Origin: a gamma proteobacterium symbiont of Ctena orbiculata
Lineage (GTDB): Bacteria; Pseudomonadota; Gammaproteobacteria; Chromatiales; Chromatiaceae
Direction: 5' to 3'
NCBI GenBank assembly: GCA_003058495.1
Contig: QBVC01000039.1
Coordinates: 1-46,338 of the forward strand
DNA length: 46,338 bases
Position numbers and translations under genes: made by a program. Position 1 is the stretch's first letter; every line of letters starts with the position of its first letter. The notes under the pieces were generated by a model that saw only the letters and a program-made list of their open reading frames with translations, ran no database searches and had not been told where the DNA came from. This document shows positions 1 to 8,975 of this stretch, piece by piece.

Positions 1-107
1 CGATCCAGGAGGCATCTCGAAAATGGACCATGCCCATCCGGAACTGGAAGACGGCACTGAACCGCTTTATGATCGAATTTGAAGACCGTCTCGCGGACTA
101 CGTGTGA
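1..107 (+). mobile_element. 3' end of an IS256-family transposase gene (partial)
   Basis: The reading frame open from the window edge encodes 34 residues and stops at 105-107. It reads RKWTMPIRNWKTALNRF followed by FEDRLADY, the typical C-terminal end of IS256-family (mutator-type) DDE transposases. Only this tail is visible, so I cannot tell whether the element is intact. Its right terminal repeat appears to follow at about 114-140. The call rests on family knowledge of the C-terminal motif. Confidence 0.75.
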
Positions 108-113
108 ATCGGG

Positions 114-140
114 CAGTTACACAAAATTATTTACAGGCTC
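114..140. repeat. Probable right terminal inverted repeat of the IS256-type element
   Basis: Seven bases after the transposase stop lies an A/T-rich segment beginning CAGTTACACAAAATTA and ending ACAGGCTC. It resembles the terminal repeats of IS256 elements, which often contain a CAAAATT..ACAG block just behind the transposase gene. The left end is outside the window, so neither the inverted match nor a target duplication can be checked. Confidence 0.5.
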
Positions 141-309
141 TTAATAATTAATTATTAAACCTAACAAACGCATACACTCGGACCCCAAAAAGCGCCGTTC
201 ATTCCTCGCAATGCTTTTTGGGGCTGGTGATGCGTAGCGTTCCCAAGCCAAGTCACCCTTAATGTGAATAAATATTACCTCTCATTTTCTGTCAAAGACG
301 CATCCGTGC

Positions 310-395
310 TATACTCGAGCGCCATTAAATCAACACAGGAAGGAGACGTTCGCATGATTGTTAAGTGTTATTCACAGGCCAGTAACAAGAGCTAA
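310..395 (+). other. Promoter-like -10 and a 13-codon ORF upstream of rsgA (possible leader peptide)
   Basis: TATACT at 310-315 is preceded by TG at the extended -10 position. AGGAAGGAGA at about 337-346 is a strong ribosome binding site, and ATG at 354 opens a 13-codon ORF ending with TAA at 393-395. Downstream, 454-471 can fold (CCCGGC/GCCGGG with a six-base loop) before rsgA starts at 551. This could be a leader peptide or the remnant of a gene. The rest of 141-550 shows no gene. Function unknown. Confidence 0.35.
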
Positions 396-550
396 CTGCG
401 GTATCAAGTAGGTTCTCCCAAGATACTCACCCCCCCAGCTCACCTGCAATTACCCGGCCTGTCCGCCGGGATTCACACGAATCCCAATAGATTCAGCACG
501 CCGATAACCAGCGCCTGCTGCACACCCATCTGCTATTTGGGATAACACCA

Positions 551-1621
551 ATGCAAATCAATAGCCTTCTTGACCTGGGATGGAACAACCACTTCCAATC
601 CCAGTTGGATCTGGAGTCTCTCGAATCACAACTCCCCTTTCGGGTTGTTTCCGTGCAACGCAACCTGGTTGAATGCCTGGGCTTTGACCGGGATAACCAG
701 CAAAAGACAATCCAATTATCGACCTACTTCTGGCGCAATGACCCACCGGAGAGGCACCCTGCGGTTGGCGATTGGGTGATGGTCGATCAGGATCTCAAAC
801 CACTTCGGATACTTGAACGAAAAACAGAGATAAAGCGTCGTGGCGCGGGCAAAGAGTCGTTTATTCAGCTCATCGCGGCAAACATCGACACCCTGTTTAT
901 CGTCACTTCGTGCAACGACGAATTCAACATCAACCGGATCGAGCGCTACCTCTCCATCGCCGCCGAGACCAATATCCACTCTGTGTTGGTGTTGACCAAG
1001 ATCGACCTTTGTCCGGACGTGACGCCCTATCTTGAATCCCTGTCCGGGAATCACCCCGAGCTGCCTGTTGAGGCGATCAATGCCACCGACCCCGCATCCC
1101 TCGATGGATTGGGAAAGTGGATAGATCATGCACAGACGGTGGCGCTGCTCGGCTCCTCCGGCGTCGGCAAGTCGACTATCATCAACAGCCTGACGGCAAG
1201 CGGGGATCAGGCTACCGGCGCTATCCGCGAAAGCGACGGCAAGGGACGCCACACCACCACATCGAGGAGCCTCCACCGCCTGGCCGGCGGGGGGCTCCTG
1301 CTCGACAACCCGGGCATGAGGGAGTTGCAGATCGTCGACAGCGAGGAGGGTATCAAATCGACCTTCCCGGATATCGACGCCCTCGCGCAAGACTGCCGAT
1401 TCAAGGATTGCCGGCACATCTCGGAGCCGGGGTGCGCCGTACTCAGGGAGATAGAGGCCGGCGGGCTTGAGCGGCGGCGTCTCGACAACTATCATAAGCT
1501 GATGTCGGAACAGGCGCGCAATACCGAGACGCTGGCCGAAAGGCGCAACAGCGATCGGTCTCTGGGCCGTTTCTACAAACAGGCCAAAAAGAGCTCGCAG
1601 CGTTTTAAATCCAGGGAGTAG
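551..1621 (+). CDS. rsgA: Ribosome small subunit-dependent GTPase A
   Basis: This is a 356-residue circularly permuted GTPase that helps late maturation of the 30S ribosomal subunit in the cytoplasm. The sequence shows an N-terminal OB-like domain (about residues 25-100) and then the G motifs in permuted order: LTKID (G4), GSSGVGKST (G1 P-loop, about residues 201-209), and DNPG (G3, about 257). A C-terminal zinc-binding region follows with the pattern C-x4-C-x-H-x5-C around residues 282-294. Length and architecture match the family. Start ATG 551 follows a weak GGGA box. It is transcribed in the same direction as the next gene, 42 bases away, but no functional link is evident. Confidence 0.95.
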   Translation: MQINSLLDLGWNNHFQSQLDLESLESQLPFRVVSVQRNLVECLGFDRDNQQKTIQLSTYFWRNDPPERHPAVGDWVMVDQDLKPLRILERKTEIKRRGAGKESFIQLIAANIDTLFIVTSCNDEFNINRIERYLSIAAETNIHSVLVLTKIDLCPDVTPYLESLSGNHPELPVEAINATDPASLDGLGKWIDHAQTVALLGSSGVGKSTIINSLTASGDQATGAIRESDGKGRHTTTSRSLHRLAGGGLLLDNPGMRELQIVDSEEGIKSTFPDIDALAQDCRFKDCRHISEPGCAVLREIEAGGLERRRLDNYHKLMSEQARNTETLAERRNSDRSLGRFYKQAKKSSQRFKSRE

Positions 1622-1662
1622 ACAGTGAGCTGACAACCCGGGTAAGGGAGTCCGGCTAACGC

Positions 1663-2529
1663 TTGATAATCATGAACAGGCAGTTCCCGATCAAAGGAAG
1701 GTATATAGTCGCTGTCTGGTTCCTGCCGTTTCTCTATCTTCCCGGTGTCGATGCGATCTACTACGCCTTGTTCGAAGAGTTTGTCTGGAATTGGTACGCG
1801 CTGCTCTACATGATTTATGCGCAACTGCTGTTGGGCATAACCCTCGCGGGTCTGATTCTCTACCATAAACTTGACTGGCAGTTGATGCTCGCCAAGGCAG
1901 ACCGATCCGAATATCCGCCTGCAATCCAATTGACCGCCTTCATCTTTCTCTTTTCCATTGCGGCCGCGTACGCGCTTTTCTACCCGCTCTCATTTGTGAT
2001 TCCCGAGTTCGTACAGTACTGGTATATCGACATTCCTGAAATCGTATACCTTTCGGAGGGGTCCTTTCATATTGTTGAAAATATCCTGAGCCTGCTTTCC
2101 CTAGTGGTCCTGGCGCCGGTCTTCGAAGAGATCGCCTTTCGCGGCATCCTGTTGCACAGCTGGTCTGAAAAGTGGGGAATCAACAGGGCGATACTCATCT
2201 CTTCGCTCTTGTTCGGTGCGGCCCACCCCGATCCGATAGGGGCTGCCGCGTTCGGCGTGGCGATGTCTGTTTTATATTTGCGAACCCAGACCCTGCTCGT
2301 GCCGATGTTCTGTCACGCCCTGAACAATCTCGTGGTCTGGCTCTATGAGGCCGGCTATGCCATTGCCCTGGGTCCTGATTACGAATACACCCTGGAGGAG
2401 TTTCAATCGAGCTGGACGATCGGCCTGGCCTGTGCGGTTATCGTATTCATCTGGGCCTCTCTCTACCTGAAGGGGAAAGTGCGCTACCGGGCATGGTCAC
2501 TGCCCAAGATCCACTCGCCGGGCCAATAG
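1663..2529 (+). CDS. CPBP-family intramembrane metalloprotease
   Basis: A predicted multi-pass membrane protein of up to 288 residues with at least six hydrophobic segments. It carries the hallmark motifs of CPBP (Abi/CAAX prenyl protease 2) family: FEEIAFRG (EExxxR, the catalytic glutamates) near residue 163, FGAAHPD (conserved His) and FCHALNN (HxxxN/D) near the C-terminus. Such proteins cleave substrates within the membrane; in bacteria the substrates are mostly unknown. The start is ambiguous: TTG at 1663 sits 12 bases after AAGGGAG (1644-1650), while ATG at 1672 is three codons further in. It probably forms a loose unit with rsgA. Confidence 0.85.
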   Translation: MIIMNRQFPIKGRYIVAVWFLPFLYLPGVDAIYYALFEEFVWNWYALLYMIYAQLLLGITLAGLILYHKLDWQLMLAKADRSEYPPAIQLTAFIFLFSIAAAYALFYPLSFVIPEFVQYWYIDIPEIVYLSEGSFHIVENILSLLSLVVLAPVFEEIAFRGILLHSWSEKWGINRAILISSLLFGAAHPDPIGAAAFGVAMSVLYLRTQTLLVPMFCHALNNLVVWLYEAGYAIALGPDYEYTLEEFQSSWTIGLACAVIVFIWASLYLKGKVRYRAWSLPKIHSPGQ

Positions 2530-2700
2530 CGGCGTAAACGGCTTGGTCCCGCGAAATTATCCCTGTTTGCACCAATCGGGGGCGCACGCCCCGGTGACCG
2601 GGCCGATCTGAAAGTTCCGCAAAGGTTACTCCGTCACTCGGTTTTGAGACACACCACCTGTTTCCGAATTTAATTCACAAACCGGCACTTGCAAATCATG

Positions 2701-2727
2701 TTGCAGCGCACAATATTTACCTATACT
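2701..2727 (+). promoter_or_regulatory. Possible sigma-70 promoter for the GNAT gene
   Basis: TTGCAG at 2701-2706 and TATACT at 2722-2727 are separated by 15 bases, somewhat short of the optimum. They lie 37 bases before the start codon at 2764. No other gene occupies the 2530-2757 gap. Confidence 0.35.
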
Positions 2728-2763
2728 AGTCCCTGAACGTTACTGCTCCGCGGAGGTATGGCG

Positions 2764-3507
2764 ATGAGCAACCGACTGATGATCGATGGGTCCTACCGCG
2801 ACCGCATCACCCTGGGTTCCGGCGAGCGGGTCTGCCTGCGGCTGGTCCGCCCTTCCGACAAGGTGGCGATGCAGCGCGCCTTTGCCGAACTCTCGGCACC
2901 CTCCCGCTACAAGCGCTTCTTCGGCGCCAAGCAGGATCTCACCGAGGCGGATCTGCGCTACTTCACCGAGACCGACGGCTGGGACCATTTCGCCCTGGGG
3001 GCGGTGGCGGTCAACGAGGACGGCAGCGAAGGCGACGGCCTGGGTGTCGCCCGCTGCATTCGCCTGGCGGACGATACCGAGTGCGCCGAGGTCGCCATCA
3101 CCGTGATCGACCGTATGCAGGGGAGAGGCATAGGCCGCGCCCTGCTGGAGCGGCTGGTCACTGCCGCGGTCGAGCGTGGAATCACCCGCTTCCGTTTCGA
3201 GTGCCTGGCGCACAACCTGGAGATGCAGAACCTGTTGAAGAAGGTCTGCCGGGTGGTGGAGACCCGTTCCGACGGCGAGATCATGGTCGCCGAGACCGAC
3301 CTGCCGCGCCAGCTCCCGATGAATACCCCATGCGCGCCGGAGCAGTTGTTCAATTTCTACGAACTGTTCCGCGCCATGGCGATCCACTCGGTGGACCTGC
3401 AGATGAGTTTGAGCCGTGCCGCGATGAAGCGGAGCATGGGTTCGACCCTTGTCGGCGCCGGCATGCTGAAGCATTTCAAGCGCCCCTCCCTGTTCAGGCC
3501 ACGTTAG
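2764..3507 (+). CDS. GNAT-family N-acetyltransferase
   Basis: A 247-residue cytoplasmic protein. The acetyl-CoA binding signature R/QxxGxG/A appears as RMQGRGIGRALLERL (about residues 119-133), preceded by the beta-strand region ECAEVAITVID. The acyl acceptor cannot be predicted. I chose ATG 2764 over ATG 2758 because the Shine-Dalgarno GGAGG at 2752-2756 ends seven bases before 2764 but only one base before 2758. The N-terminal part (RLVRPSDKVAMQRAFAELS) resembles GNAT domains attached to acyl-CoA synthetases and those of stand-alone protein lysine acetyltransferases, so a protein substrate is possible. The next gene starts 58 bases downstream on the same strand. Confidence 0.85.
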   Translation: MSNRLMIDGSYRDRITLGSGERVCLRLVRPSDKVAMQRAFAELSAPSRYKRFFGAKQDLTEADLRYFTETDGWDHFALGAVAVNEDGSEGDGLGVARCIRLADDTECAEVAITVIDRMQGRGIGRALLERLVTAAVERGITRFRFECLAHNLEMQNLLKKVCRVVETRSDGEIMVAETDLPRQLPMNTPCAPEQLFNFYELFRAMAIHSVDLQMSLSRAAMKRSMGSTLVGAGMLKHFKRPSLFRPR

Positions 3508-3565
3508 GGTTGGCGGCAGGGAGGGGGCGGCGTATATTGATGCTGATCCCTCAGGAGCGAGCAGC

Positions 3566-4249
3566 ATGGCAACCCGATGGCGAGGTATAATCAAACGCTT
3601 TCATCCCGAAGCCATTCCCTGGCCCGCCTCCCTGCTCTATAACGCCATCAGCGGGACAGGGATCTTCCTGCACCATTACCAACTGGTGGCCCAGGATCTC
3701 AGCCGCTACGGTCCCGCGGACCGGCTCCTCGATATCGGCACCGGTCCCGGACGCCTGCTTTTCGAATTGAGAAGGGTGTTTCCCGACACGGCACTGTATG
3801 GCGTCGATATCTCACCCGCCATGGTCGAGCAGGCGAACAAAAACCTGGAGGCCTCCGGCTGCGAAAACATCGAACTGGATGTGGCTGATGCCAAGGCCCT
3901 GCCCTATGCCGACGGATCATTCGACCTGGTGATTTCCACCGGGTCGCTGCACCACTGGAAGGATCCCATCGATTCCCTTTCCGAGCTGTACAGGATCACC
4001 AAGCCGGGCGGTTACGCGCTGATGTATGACCTGGTGCGGACGATGCCGCAAAGGGTCAGGGATGAGGTGCGCGCCCGATACGGCGGCTTTCGCCTGGCCC
4101 TGTTGTGGCTGCACTCCTTTGAAGAACCCTTCTATTCACCGGAGGAGATGGAGGCCCTTGGAAGGAGCACTGACTACAAGGTCGAGGGTACAGGATTTGT
4201 CGGAGCACTCTGCTGCCTGATTCTGCGAAAACGTGGCGCTGTGGGATGA
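3566..4249 (+). CDS. Class I SAM-dependent methyltransferase
   Basis: A 227-residue protein with a Rossmann-type methyltransferase core. Motif I is LLDIGTGPG (about residues 54-62), the acidic residue ending strand 2 is in YGVDIS, motif II/III is DVADAKALPYADGSFDLVIS, and the post-motif loop KPGGYALMYD is typical of UbiE/Methyltransf_11 proteins. It would transfer a methyl group from S-adenosylmethionine to an unidentified small molecule or lipid. A ribosome site (GGAGCGA) lies just upstream of ATG 3566. No pathway partner is evident among the neighbours. Confidence 0.85.
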   Translation: MATRWRGIIKRFHPEAIPWPASLLYNAISGTGIFLHHYQLVAQDLSRYGPADRLLDIGTGPGRLLFELRRVFPDTALYGVDISPAMVEQANKNLEASGCENIELDVADAKALPYADGSFDLVISTGSLHHWKDPIDSLSELYRITKPGGYALMYDLVRTMPQRVRDEVRARYGGFRLALLWLHSFEEPFYSPEEMEALGRSTDYKVEGTGFVGALCCLILRKRGAVG

Positions 4250-4484
4250 CCTGCCGAATGGAAAGACCGCCTACAACAACGGATCGGGGTGTTTGTACTC
4301 AATCCGGGCGACGATGCCCGGGTTGTTCTGTACGGTAAACTGATCGCGGAACTTGTTGCACGCCGGTTATGGGATAGGATCCCGGCGATGGCAATTGCGC
4401 CGTTACCCGACACCCATGGAATAGTGACCCGGACAGATGGAATGATCTGCCCGGATCAGGTGTCTGAGACCGGATGCTAGATCC

Positions 4485-5435
4485 TCAGTCTCTCTCTCTG
4501 CGACGGCAGGCTCTCTCGTCCCCATCCCTTTTGTTTCCGGGACGACATTCACTCGCCTCCTTCTGCGGCACATCGGAACCGAATACCACCACCCGGTTGG
4601 TCATGCCCTGGGCCTCCTCTTCATCGGTGGCGCGGATGATGCCGTAGAGGGTTCCCGGCCGGGAGCGGTCCCAGGCCACGCCCTGACCGCGGATGTTGAG
4701 CGGAATGGTTTCCGCGACCTCGAGGATCGAACCCGCCTCCGGGAAGCGGATGCGGTAGATCTCAGCCAGGTCGTGGCCGGTGACATAGAGATTGCCGTCC
4801 GGTCCCCAGCTGCCCCCCGAGTTGCTCATCCGCTCGAACTTCTCCAGCAGCTCCATGGGAAAGATCCACGACTCGAGCAGGTCCCAGTCCTCGTCGAACT
4901 TCACCAGTGTGGTATTGATGTTGCCCCCCGCACGGATGGCATAAGGGATGCCGGCGGGTGAGCCGTCGGGCAGCTTCGCCTCCTTGTTGTAGTTGGCGAA
5001 GGTGCCCCACCAGTAGCCGCCATGCCTGTCGAGCCAGGTCAGAGAACCGAGCTGGATGCCGAGGCTGTGGCTTTCGATATGCGCCATGGTCTCCGCGTCC
5101 CAGACCTCGATGGAGCTGGTCATCGGCAGGTAGCGGTAGTTGGAGTGAGAGCAGTAGATCTTGCCGTCGATGACCGCGGCGCTGTCGAGATGGATGATCG
5201 GACCATCCGAGTCGCCCTCCCAGGCTGTGACATAGTCACCGGACTTGCGGTACTTCGCGATGGTGCGGTTGTCGACCGCGTAGAAATGGTCTTCATCCAC
5301 ACCCACGCCCTGGTTGGCCTCGGGGATATTGAATTCATCGGTCTGCCAGATCGATGTCTCCGCCAACGCAGCCGTCGATACCAGGCCGCCAAGCAGGCAG
5401 AGTGGGGCGACGCTCTTCAGAAAACGCATATACAT
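4485..5435 (-). CDS. Secreted beta-propeller-like protein of unknown function
   Basis: A 316-residue protein with a clear Sec signal peptide: FLKSVAPLCLLGGLVSTAALA, with likely cleavage after ALA at about residue 25. The mature part has repeated segments of the type DEDHFYAVDN, DGKIYCSHSN, GPDGNLYVTGHDLAEIYRI and RPGTLYGIIRA, suggesting a WD/NHL or SMP-30-like propeller. I see no catalytic signature. The start ATG 5435 is supported by AAGGAGG seven bases upstream. The tail is highly charged (KRDGDERACRRRERD). It is convergent with the methyltransferase; function is not known. Confidence 0.7.
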   Translation of the reverse strand: MYMRFLKSVAPLCLLGGLVSTAALAETSIWQTDEFNIPEANQGVGVDEDHFYAVDNRTIAKYRKSGDYVTAWEGDSDGPIIHLDSAAVIDGKIYCSHSNYRYLPMTSSIEVWDAETMAHIESHSLGIQLGSLTWLDRHGGYWWGTFANYNKEAKLPDGSPAGIPYAIRAGGNINTTLVKFDEDWDLLESWIFPMELLEKFERMSNSGGSWGPDGNLYVTGHDLAEIYRIRFPEAGSILEVAETIPLNIRGQGVAWDRSRPGTLYGIIRATDEEEAQGMTNRVVVFGSDVPQKEASECRPGNKRDGDERACRRRERD

Positions 5436-5800
5436 TGGATCTCCTCCTTAGGATATTCGGCATAGCCACTTCGCAACTGAGTGGTCGGCAAGCCTACAAT
5501 CGAGGAGTGACGATCCTGTGGTGGATTGTTGATGAGTGAATGAATATTTGTGGTTCGCAATCATCGAATTGTCATCAACAGATAAGTATCTGCATGACAA
5601 CCCCTATGCCAACCAAATCGAGGACGGGGCGATCGCGCCGGAGCGAACGGACAGCCAGATAAATAAATAGTGTTATTTTTTATTAATTAAGCAATGGTCT
5701 GAAAAGCGCAATAATCGGTACCCGGGTTCCTCCCCATTCCGTGCTTGTTGGACTGTAAGCGCGATATACATTGGAAGTTCACTGAAACGGAGTTCATGAA
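5436..5800. other. Divergent intergenic region, no gene seen
   Basis: This 365-base gap separates the leftward secreted propeller-like gene from the rightward subtilase. The middle part (5655-5695) is very A/T-rich. I found no reading frame with protein-like character and no convincing spaced -35/-10 pair; promoters for both genes must lie here. Confidence 0.5.
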
Positions 5801-7897
5801 ATGAAAGCAGCAATGTCACCATCTCGTACCGTCTCCGCCTCCCTCCTGCTTCTGGGTATGTTGATGACAGGTTTCTCCCTGGCCGCTGGATTTCCCGACG
5901 GCGTGCCGCCGGGGGGCGGTGGAGAGGCAGGGGCGGTTCGGGCGCAGCTTGTCGATCGAGCCGACCGCATCATCGTCAAGTACCGCCAGGCAACGGCGGG
6001 AACCGCCACAATCACCGCCACCACCCGGCAGGTCTCCCAGGCAACCGGACATGCCATGGCCCATCTGGGGACGACCGGCACCGGGGCGCAGATCTTCACC
6101 CTCGAGGAGACGCTCCCACGCGAGGAGGTAGAGGGCATAGTCGAAGCGATCGATGCCTATCCCGACGTCGAATACGCGGAAAGGGACAAGCGGATCTTCC
6201 CGCTCTATACACCGACCGATCCCCGCTACAACGAACAGTGGCACTACTACGAAGACACCGCGGGCGTCAGGCTGCCGGAGGCATGGGACAACGCCAGGGG
6301 CGAGGATGTGATCGTGGCGGTGATCGACAGCGGCTACACCGATCATGCGGACCTGTTGGGCAATCTCCAACTCCCGGGCTACGACATGCTGAACGACACC
6401 GGCATGTCCAACGACGGCGATGGACGCGATCCGGATGCCCACGACCCGGGAGACTGGTCGCCGGAGTGCGGCTGGGATACAAGCACCTGGCACGGAACCC
6501 ATACAGGGGGCACCGTCGCCGCGGTAGGCGACAACGGCATCGGCGTCATCGGCGTCGCGTTCCATGCCAAGGTGCTGCCCGTGCGCGTACTCGGCACCTG
6601 CGGTGGATGGATGTCGGAATTCGCCGACGGCATCATCTGGGCCGCCGGCGGCAGTCTCAGCGCCATCCCCATCAATCCAACCCCTGCCCGGGTGCTCAAT
6701 CTGAGCCTGGGCGGACTGTCGAACGGCTGTTCCCAATATATGCAGGAGGCGGTTGACAGAGCCCGTCAACTGGGCGCCACGGTTGTCGCCTCCGCAGGCA
6801 ATGACAACATGGACGCCGCCGGTTTCGAACCGGCCAACTGCAGTGGCGTGATAAGCGTTGCCGCCACCGACAGGAACGGCAACCGCGCCGGCTTTTCCAA
6901 CTATGGCGGCCTGGTCGATATCGCCGCGCCGGGGGTGCGCGTACTCTCCACCATGAACACGGGCACTACGACCCCCGAAAGCGACAGCTACGCCTACTAC
7001 AACGGCACGAGCATGTCGACGCCCCATGTCAGTGGCGTGGCGGCGCTGCTCTACGCCATCAAGCCCGATATCACACCGGACGAGGTGGAGCAGGTATTGA
7101 AGCAGAGCGCCCGCCCCTTCCCCGGCGTATGCAACGGCTGCGGCGCCGGCCTTCTCGATGCGGCCGCCGCCGTGGCGGCTGTGATCGCCAGCCTCCCGGA
7201 TCCGGATCCCCAACCCGGCCCGGTCATGCTGGAAAAGGGGGTCGCCCAAGACGATCTTGCCGGTGAAGGCGGTGACCGGCTGGTGTTCGCCATCGATGTG
7301 CCGGCCGATGCGACGAATCTGAGATTCAGCATGAGCGGTGGTGAGGGTGATGCCGATCTCTACCTGAGATTCGGAGCCGAACCCACATTGAACGACTACG
7401 ACTGCAGGCCCTACCTTTTTGGCAATCAAGAGCGCTGCAAGGTCCCCGATGCTCGGCAAGGCAGATACTATGTATTGATTCATGGCTACAGCGCCTTCTC
7501 CGGGGTATCCCTGGTGGCCAGCTATGATGAGGCTGCAGATCCGGAACCCGATCCGGCAACCAGGCACTTCGAGAACAGCGACGACTATACGATCCCCGGC
7601 TTCAGTTTCATTGGCATCGGGAGTCCGATCGAAGTCCCGCTTTCGGGAACGAGCGGCAGGGTCTCGGTTCATGTCCAGATCAAACATCCGGTGATGCGGG
7701 AGCTGGTGGTCAAGCTGATAGCACCGGGCGGTCAGCGCTTTCCGCTGAGCTACGGCGCGTGGGGATCCGATCTCGATGAGACCTTCACCCTCGACCTGGG
7801 CGGCATCCCGGCTTCGGGCAGATGGGTTTTACAGGTAAAGGATTTAGGTTTCTTCGGTCTAGGCTATATCGACGGTTGGAGTATCACCTTCCAATGA
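5801..7897 (+). CDS. Secreted subtilisin-like (S8) serine protease with PPC and P domains
   Basis: A 698-residue exported protease. A signal peptide (about residues 1-29, ending SLAAG) precedes an inhibitor-I9-like propeptide (RIIVKYRQ onward) and the S8 catalytic domain. The triad is visible: Asp176 in VAVIDSGY, His231 in WHGTHTGG, Ser404 in GTSMSTPHVSG; the oxyanion Asn lies in ASAGND. After a proline-rich linker comes a pre-peptidase C-terminal domain (about residues 485-580), then a C-terminal proprotein-convertase P domain (about 595-698). ATG 5801 has GGAG about eight bases upstream. It probably degrades extracellular protein. An inverted repeat at 7961-7982 separates it from the convergent ybaK-like gene. 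Confidence 0.9.
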   Translation: MKAAMSPSRTVSASLLLLGMLMTGFSLAAGFPDGVPPGGGGEAGAVRAQLVDRADRIIVKYRQATAGTATITATTRQVSQATGHAMAHLGTTGTGAQIFTLEETLPREEVEGIVEAIDAYPDVEYAERDKRIFPLYTPTDPRYNEQWHYYEDTAGVRLPEAWDNARGEDVIVAVIDSGYTDHADLLGNLQLPGYDMLNDTGMSNDGDGRDPDAHDPGDWSPECGWDTSTWHGTHTGGTVAAVGDNGIGVIGVAFHAKVLPVRVLGTCGGWMSEFADGIIWAAGGSLSAIPINPTPARVLNLSLGGLSNGCSQYMQEAVDRARQLGATVVASAGNDNMDAAGFEPANCSGVISVAATDRNGNRAGFSNYGGLVDIAAPGVRVLSTMNTGTTTPESDSYAYYNGTSMSTPHVSGVAALLYAIKPDITPDEVEQVLKQSARPFPGVCNGCGAGLLDAAAAVAAVIASLPDPDPQPGPVMLEKGVAQDDLAGEGGDRLVFAIDVPADATNLRFSMSGGEGDADLYLRFGAEPTLNDYDCRPYLFGNQERCKVPDARQGRYYVLIHGYSAFSGVSLVASYDEAADPEPDPATRHFENSDDYTIPGFSFIGIGSPIEVPLSGTSGRVSVHVQIKHPVMRELVVKLIAPGGQRFPLSYGAWGSDLDETFTLDLGGIPASGRWVLQVKDLGFFGLGYIDGWSITFQ

Positions 7898-7960
7898 TCG
7901 ACCGGAAAAGCACCAGACACCGATGGCGCCATGCCAACCCAAGGCATGCCGGGTGAATCG

Positions 7961-7982
7961 GGCGGCTCCTGAAGGAGCCGCC
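7961..7982. terminator. 10-bp hairpin between convergent genes
   Basis: GGCGGCTCCT (7961-7970) pairs exactly with AGGAGCCGCC (7973-7982). It sits between the stop codons of the S8 protease and the YbaK-like gene. No T-tract follows on either strand, so it is a strong stem but not a textbook intrinsic terminator. Confidence 0.6.
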
Positions 7983-7992
7983 GCTATGCTCC

Positions 7993-8463
7993 TTAGTGGT
8001 AACGGCTTATATCGGCGGTTTCGGCATCGCCCAGCAGATGGGCAAACTCCTCGCCGGTTACCTTGATCAAGTGTTCGTGATCCCCCGACTCGAAATAGAT
8101 CTCGGGGCGGTTCAGCAAGGCCCGGTCGACCAGCGTGATCAACTTAAAGGCGGTGCCGAGGGGTGGGATGGCCCCCAGGTCGCAATCGGGAAAGAGCTGG
8201 GCCAATTCGCTCTCGGTGGCGAGACCCACATCCCTTTCGAGCAATTGGTGAAGCTTGCCCATATGGACATGGTAGTCGCTGGGTACGACCACCATCATGA
8301 ACTCCTCGCCCTCTTTGACGATGACCGCCTTGGCAAGGCTGTGGCTCTTGACATGGGCGGCGCCGGCGCTCTCGATGCTGGACTGGGTATGTTTGTGGGC
8401 AATCACCTCGTAAGGGACCGACTGCCCCTCCATGTAGGACCTGACGGTATTGGAAATACTCAT
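7993..8463 (-). CDS. YbaK/EbsC-type aminoacyl-tRNA deacylase domain protein
   Basis: A 156-residue stand-alone YbaK/ProRS-editing domain. Such proteins hydrolyse mischarged aminoacyl-tRNAs (for example Ala- or Cys-tRNA-Pro). Visible family features are the lysine-containing strand HSLAKAVIVKEGEEFMMVVVPSDY and the glycine loop DLGAIPPLG (about residues 97-105). The exact tRNA specificity cannot be read from the sequence. The gene stands alone; upstream is a gap of more than 500 bases. Confidence 0.85.
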   Translation of the reverse strand: MSISNTVRSYMEGQSVPYEVIAHKHTQSSIESAGAAHVKSHSLAKAVIVKEGEEFMMVVVPSDYHVHMGKLHQLLERDVGLATESELAQLFPDCDLGAIPPLGTAFKLITLVDRALLNRPEIYFESGDHEHLIKVTGEEFAHLLGDAETADISRYH

Positions 8464-8975
8464 GGCTTACCTCCAAATGGCTGGTCAAATGAAAGGCCAC
8501 TTCGTATGGGGTTGATTTCAGCATGCGCTGAATCGACAGAACATTGAATCGATACTGGGTTCATTAATAATTCTAGTAGATCTGCCGGGCAATGAGGTCT
8601 GCGATGCCATGCTGAGTTTCAGGGATTGGTCAGTCAATTATCGTTTCGACACGGCCTGCCTAGTCGAGTTCTTGTTTATAATTATAAAGTTACGATAGAG
8701 ACCTGATAACTCACAAGCTGTTTGACGAAAAGATCGCGAACTCGGCGTTCAGGGCCCCTCTCCTTTTCCATTGTGGTCTCCAGGATCTTCCTATGGCTGT
8801 AACTGGATCTTTGTCGTATCGTTACAAACTCCCGGTAAACTGGATTGGAATAGTGCTCACCAGTGAATCGGCAGGCGTGCCACGGTAATTCCGCAGAGAA
8901 CGGATCCGCATCGCCATACAACTGCCCGGATCAAGCACATGGAGAGTAGCGGTGAATGCAAGTAAAGGAGCTACC
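8464..8975. other. Intergenic region, no supported gene
   Basis: A 79-codon frame on the minus strand (8682-8921) shows no recognisable motif and has no good ribosome site, so I do not call it. The sequence around 8670-8690 is A/T-rich, with TATAAT-like boxes on both strands, and may hold promoters for the flanking divergent genes. Confidence 0.45.

Noticed and set aside
716-1636. 306-codon frame antisense to rsgA
   Set aside because: It is a shadow of the rsgA reading frame on the opposite strand; rsgA has unmistakable family motifs.
4289-4480. 63-codon frame after the methyltransferase gene (LNPGDDARVVLYGKLIAELV)
   Set aside because: Some segments look protein-like, but there is no ribosome site, no recognised family and no neighbour context. 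It may be a gene remnant; not enough to call.
5816-7687. 623-codon frame antisense to the subtilase gene
   Set aside because: Long open antisense frames are expected in G/C-rich genes; the forward frame has a complete catalytic triad and domain order.
8682-8921. 79-codon frame on the minus strand
   Set aside because: No motif and no good ribosome site; composition is not protein-like. Treated as non-coding.
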